Assembly: GCF_014843845.1 (NCBI RefSeq)
Contig: NZ_JHQS01000063.1
Span: forward strand, 1 to 64,000
Length of the DNA stretch: 64,000 nucleotides
Reading direction: 5' to 3'
Source of the DNA: Mesorhizobium amorphae
Lineage (GTDB): Bacteria; Pseudomonadota; Alphaproteobacteria; Rhizobiales; Rhizobiaceae
Shown here: positions 60,667-64,000 of the stretch, in pieces
Layout of the letters: each line of letters opens with the position of its first letter
Numbering within the stretch: position 1 is the stretch's first letter
Position numbers and translations under genes: made by a program
The notes under the pieces: model-generated
The model's input: the letters and a program-made list of their open reading frames with translations, nothing else
The model's database searches: none
What the model was told of the DNA's origin: nothing

Positions 60667-63600
60667 TCAAAACGCTTTCGGACAGCTGAACGCGGAAAGT
60701 GCGGGAAGAAGGAAGGGAACGGGGCCTGAGCCGGCCTGCAACGTATAGGCGACATCGCGTCCGCCAATGACAAAGCGCGCCTCCATGTTGTCTTCGCTGC
60801 CGGTGATGGCCGCCTTGTCCAGCAGCCGCTTCAGCGCCCACGGACCATCGAACGTGATGGCGGATTCGCGGCCCGGCATTTCCGGCGTGAGGCTGAGGCT
60901 GGCAGACGAAGACGCCGTGCCGTTCGGCCAGGACACCGTGCTCGGCGTGTTGCCCGCCTGGCTGCTCTGGACGCTCTGTCCGTCGACGTCGAGCACCGCT
61001 TGATCGGCGTCGCCATGCAGTGAAAACGGCGTGAAGGTGAGGCTGATCGAGGGCACCGATCCGCCCAGCGGAAAAAAGGCGGCGCGGATTTCCGCCGCCA
61101 GCTGGAAGTCCTTCAAGGTCGACTTCGAGAGGTCGCGTCCGAAGCGCGCATCCTGTTTCCAGTTCCAGTCCTGGCCGGTCATGTCGATCAGCGATGCGAG
61201 ATTCTGTGCGAAGAACCGGTCCATCACGCCGCCCGGCGCGAACAGTTTGGCGAAATCGGCCATCGCAATGTCCTCGGTGCCATTGCTGGCAAAGGGATAG
61301 CGGCCGTTGACAGCCTCCTCGCAGGGCTGCGTGACCGTCTGGTCGAGCGCTTGGTTCAAATTCGCCACCGAGGTCTCGGTGACGTTGCCCTCGAACTCGT
61401 CGGCCGTCGCATTGACCATGCGGGCAAGCTGTTTTGGCAGACGCGAGACATTGGCGCGCAGCGTGGCGATCTGCAGCTGCAGATTCGCGTTGATGCGCTC
61501 CGTCTGCGAAGGGACGTCGGCCGCCAGTTTCAGGCTCTGGTGGATGTCGCGGAAATTCTGGGTCAGCGCATCGATCGGCCGGCGCCCGAGAGGACCGCTC
61601 ACCAGCGCCTGGAACGACCTGAACTGCGCCTCGATGTTGGCGCCGGGATGCTGGCCCTGTGTGCCCGCGGCCCCCGTGCCGGCGCGGCTTTGCGATTTTC
61701 CGCTGCCGATCTGCAGGCCGATGCGAGCCAGGCCCCTGGCGAAATCCGCAGCGTCCTGCGGCTGGTTTCGAGCCGTGCCGGCGTCGGCCTCGCTGCCTGG
61801 GCCAGGATCTCGCGTTAGCGCCGTTTCGTCGGCGATCGCGGTAAAAAGCCGGTCGATCGGCGAGCCTGGCGACGAGGCGGCGGACAGCGCGATGTAGTTC
61901 GGCTTGTCCTTCAGCATCGCCTTGAATCTCAGTTGGTCGAGAATGGCGTTCCATGCCGCGGCGAATTCCTTGCCGTATCGGTCAAGCAATTCGGGGCCGA
62001 GCTTGGGCAATTCCTGGTCGATGCCCCCTTGCTCGCCGCCGCCGCCCAGGACCCACTGGTCGTCGACCAGCATCTGCCCCATGCGCGAGAGCTGCCCGAG
62101 GTAGAAGTCGGTGAAGCCGGCATGCGTGTAGAGACCGGGAACGCGAAGATCCGACAGCTCGCTGCCATCGATGCGCTCGAACAGCAGCTGCGCTTCCGGG
62201 CCGGCTTTCGCGGCAGCGGAAAAATCCTGCAGCGCCGCCGCGTAGACCGCCGACTTGATCAACGCCGTGGCACGATCGGCAAGGCTCATGCGTCCGAGCG
62301 AGCGCTGCGCGGCTTCGACGAGCGGCTGGTTGAGTTGGAAGACCGGATCATAGGCATCGTCCAGCGCAAGCATGGCGCGCAGATGCTTTTCGAGCTGCGC
62401 CCGTCCCTCGCGGTTGTTTTCGCCCGGATACCGGTTCTGCTCCCAATCCTGCCTCATCCAGGAAACGATCAGCTCATCGTCGACCTTCGGCGCCTTGCCG
62501 CCCAGCATCAGATAGATTTTCAACGGTTCGTAGAGCGCGGCCGGGTCGGCCATCTTGGCCTGGATCGTCCGCTCGGCCTGGATGAGCAACCGCGAGCGGA
62601 ATGTTCGCTCCAGCGCCTGCCGGTAGGCCGCCTTAGATGCCGAGAGCAGTCTTTCGCGCTGGCTGAGGCCGAAGCTTTCCTCGATCGGTGTCGGCATGTC
62701 ACCCGTTTCATACCCGGCAGGCAGGTTGCGCAGCTGGTCGAGCGGGCCGATGACGTTTTCGAGGTCGACGTCGGTGACCGTCGTGCTCTTGAGCAGCGCG
62801 TCCGCCGTCTGGCGATATTGGCTGATGGCCTGCGCGGTGGAGCCGATCAGCGACCTGTTGGCGGCGAAGCTCAGCGCCAGCGTGCCCAGCACCGCGGCCG
62901 CGGTCAACGCGATCGCGCCAAAGCCGCCATATCTGGCGATCGCCGCACGTCGTTCCGCCGCCCTGTCGTAGGAGACCCATCCGGACTCGGCGAAAATGAC
63001 GCCGGTCAGCAGGTCATGCAGAAAGAAGCTCTTGCCGGTGCCGGAAAGATGCGCCTGGGAAGCGTTGCCGAAGCTGCGGCCGATCGTGCCCAGCAATTGA
63101 TCGATCGGCGTTCCCTCCTGCGTGCCCGACGAAAAATAGAGGCCGCGCAGGGTGACGTTCACCTGGCTGCGGGCCGGATCGAATATGCCGGTGACAAACC
63201 CGGCAATTCGGCTCCTCAGCGCGGCGAATTGCGCCGGAAAGCCGAAGATGGCGATGCGCGCGACCGGATCGGCTTCTTCCTGGAGGCGGTCGGGGATCTC
63301 TTCCGCCAGCTGTGTTGCCAGCGCGTCGAATTCCGCGGCGGCCTCGCCGGCCATGTTCTTGTTGCGATCCCCGGTCTGGAATGTCGCGCCCCAGACCTTG
63401 CGCCGGCGCACTTCGTCGAAATCGCCGAAATAGTCCATGAAGCCTGAGACAAGGTCGGCCTTGGTGAAAAGTAGATACACCGGAAACTGGATCTTCAGTG
63501 TCTCGTAGACTTCGCGCAGACGACTGCGGATCTCCGTGACATGGGCCTCGAGTTTCTGATCGTCGAGGCTGATGAGATCGGCCAGACTAATTGCCAGAAT

Positions 63601-64000
63601 GACGCCGTTGATCGGTTGCCGGGCGCGGTGTGTCTTGAGCAGCGACAGGAAAGCGAGCCAGCTGCTCCTGTCGCGTTGCGCGTCGGACTCCTGCATCGTG
63701 TAGCGCCCGGCGGTGTCGATCAGCACGGCCTCGTCGGTGAACCACCAGTCGCAGGACCGCGTGCCGCCAACGCCGGCCACCGGCTGGGCATCGCCCGAAC
63801 CGGCAAGCGGAAACTTCAGGCCCGAATTGACCAGCGCCGTCGTCTTGCCGGCGCCTGGCGGGCCGATGATGATGTACCAGGGGATCTCATAGAGGAAATT
63901 GCGCCTGCCACTCGAGCGCTTGAGCGTCGCGATCGCCTCGGTCATACGTGCTTCGAGCACCTGCGCGTCGTCAATCCTGTCGCGGTTGCCGGCAATTGCG
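60667..64000 (-). CDS. tssM: Type VI secretion membrane subunit TssM (IcmF), partial
   Basis: The 3' portion (over 1,100 codons) of tssM; the frame stays open to the right edge, so the N-terminus and first membrane helices are outside. Visible are the Walker A motif GPPGAGKTTAL, the GGTRSCDWWFTDEAVLIDTAGRY region (split here), and YLLFTKADLV typical of the IcmF GTPase-like domain. A membrane segment follows (FGAIALTAAAVLGTLALSF). The long periplasmic domain ends with the IcmF C-terminal beta-domain. TssM spans the inner membrane and contacts TssJ. It lies directly upstream of pppA and ppkA in the same operon. Confidence 0.93.
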   Translation of the reverse strand, partial: AIAGNRDRIDDAQVLEARMTEAIATLKRSSGRRNFLYEIPWYIIIGPPGAGKTTALVNSGLKFPLAGSGDAQPVAGVGGTRSCDWWFTDEAVLIDTAGRYTMQESDAQRDRSSWLAFLSLLKTHRARQPINGVILAISLADLISLDDQKLEAHVTEIRSRLREVYETLKIQFPVYLLFTKADLVSGFMDYFGDFDEVRRRKVWGATFQTGDRNKNMAGEAAAEFDALATQLAEEIPDRLQEEADPVARIAIFGFPAQFAALRSRIAGFVTGIFDPARSQVNVTLRGLYFSSGTQEGTPIDQLLGTIGRSFGNASQAHLSGTGKSFFLHDLLTGVIFAESGWVSYDRAAERRAAIARYGGFGAIALTAAAVLGTLALSFAANRSLIGSTAQAISQYRQTADALLKSTTVTDVDLENVIGPLDQLRNLPAGYETGDMPTPIEESFGLSQRERLLSASKAAYRQALERTFRSRLLIQAERTIQAKMADPAALYEPLKIYLMLGGKAPKVDDELIVSWMRQDWEQNRYPGENNREGRAQLEKHLRAMLALDDAYDPVFQLNQPLVEAAQRSLGRMSLADRATALIKSAVYAAALQDFSAAAKAGPEAQLLFERIDGSELSDLRVPGLYTHAGFTDFYLGQLSRMGQMLVDDQWVLGGGGEQGGIDQELPKLGPELLDRYGKEFAAAWNAILDQLRFKAMLKDKPNYIALSAASSPGSPIDRLFTAIADETALTRDPGPGSEADAGTARNQPQDAADFARGLARIGLQIGSGKSQSRAGTGAAGTQGQHPGANIEAQFRSFQALVSGPLGRRPIDALTQNFRDIHQSLKLAADVPSQTERINANLQLQIATLRANVSRLPKQLARMVNATADEFEGNVTETSVANLNQALDQTVTQPCEEAVNGRYPFASNGTEDIAMADFAKLFAPGGVMDRFFAQNLASLIDMTGQDWNWKQDARFGRDLSKSTLKDFQLAAEIRAAFFPLGGSVPSISLTFTPFSLHGDADQAVLDVDGQSVQSSQAGNTPSTVSWPNGTASSSASLSLTPEMPGRESAITFDGPWALKRLLDKAAITGSEDNMEARFVIGGRDVAYTLQAGSGPVPFLLPALSAFSCPKAF

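Noticed and set aside
61933..63447. A 504-codon plus-strand frame opposite tssM
   Set aside because: Shadow of tssM with biased composition and no start signal.

Overview
The window looks like chromosome from a high-GC alphaproteobacterium of the Rhizobiales, most likely Mesorhizobium or a close relative. The reasons are the uniformly high third-position GC, the rhizobial ectoine gene order (ehuABCD-eutABCDE), a RIME-like rhizobial intergenic palindrome inside an operon, an AapJQMP-type amino-acid transporter, and the start of an Imp-type (PpkA/PppA/TssM) type VI secretion locus. I found no tRNA, rRNA, CRISPR array, insertion sequence or prophage gene.

Layout. (1) 1-1250: sparse region with one convincing small ORF (610-891, minus) and two strong hairpins. 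(2) 1255-15791: a complete ectoine/5-hydroxyectoine island. A minus-strand arm carries an AsnC-type regulator, doeC, doeD and an MDR dehydrogenase. A plus-strand arm carries the MocR regulator enuR, the importer ehuABCD, then eutA-eutB-eutC, the ectoine hydrolase (eutD/doeA) and the deacetylase (eutE/doeB). Together they take ectoine in, open and deacetylate it to diaminobutyrate, transaminate that to aspartate semialdehyde and oxidise it to aspartate. (3) 15873-20901: a divergent unit of an FAD amine/amino-acid oxidase and HpcH-type aldolase on one side, and an AroE-like dehydrogenase, SDR, RidA and FadR-type regulator on the other, around a perfect inverted repeat. (4) 21194-36914: a long plus-strand catabolic island with two SDRs, a GcvA-like LysR regulator, a four-gene AapJQMP-type transporter, an FAD-linked oxidase, a ThDP enzyme, hydantoinase/oxoprolinase A and B subunits, an aminotransferase and a uronate-dehydrogenase-like SDR. 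The last five junctions after the oxidase are mostly 4-bp overlaps, so this is one transcription unit acting on an unknown nitrogenous carbon source. (5) 37164-46308 (minus): a sugar/polyol operon with an RbsABC-type importer, a GolD/threitol-dehydrogenase-like SDR, DhaK and DhaL, a SorC-type regulator fused to a second DhaK, and a second DhaL. (6) 46564-47961: another FAD-linked 2-hydroxyacid dehydrogenase. (7) 48239-64000: a cell-envelope/T6SS region with two exported caspase-fold proteins, a small lipoprotein, an OmpA-domain protein, a DUF1036 protein coupled to an M23 peptidase fused to a transglycosylase-like domain, then ppkA, pppA and tssM, which runs off the right edge.

Two places carry deletion scars. 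One is a 17-codon N-terminal stub of a 3-hydroxyisobutyrate dehydrogenase with its ribosome binding site at 17974-18027. The other is a 65-codon chimera at 36911-37108 that joins an FAD oxidase N-terminus to an ABC permease C-terminus. The most interesting items for follow-up are the SorC-DhaK fusion with its candidate tandem operator, the five-hairpin array between ehuA and ehuB, direct repeats that may be EnuR sites, the T6SS-flanking caspase/peptidoglycan module, and the hydantoinase/ThDP island of unknown substrate.
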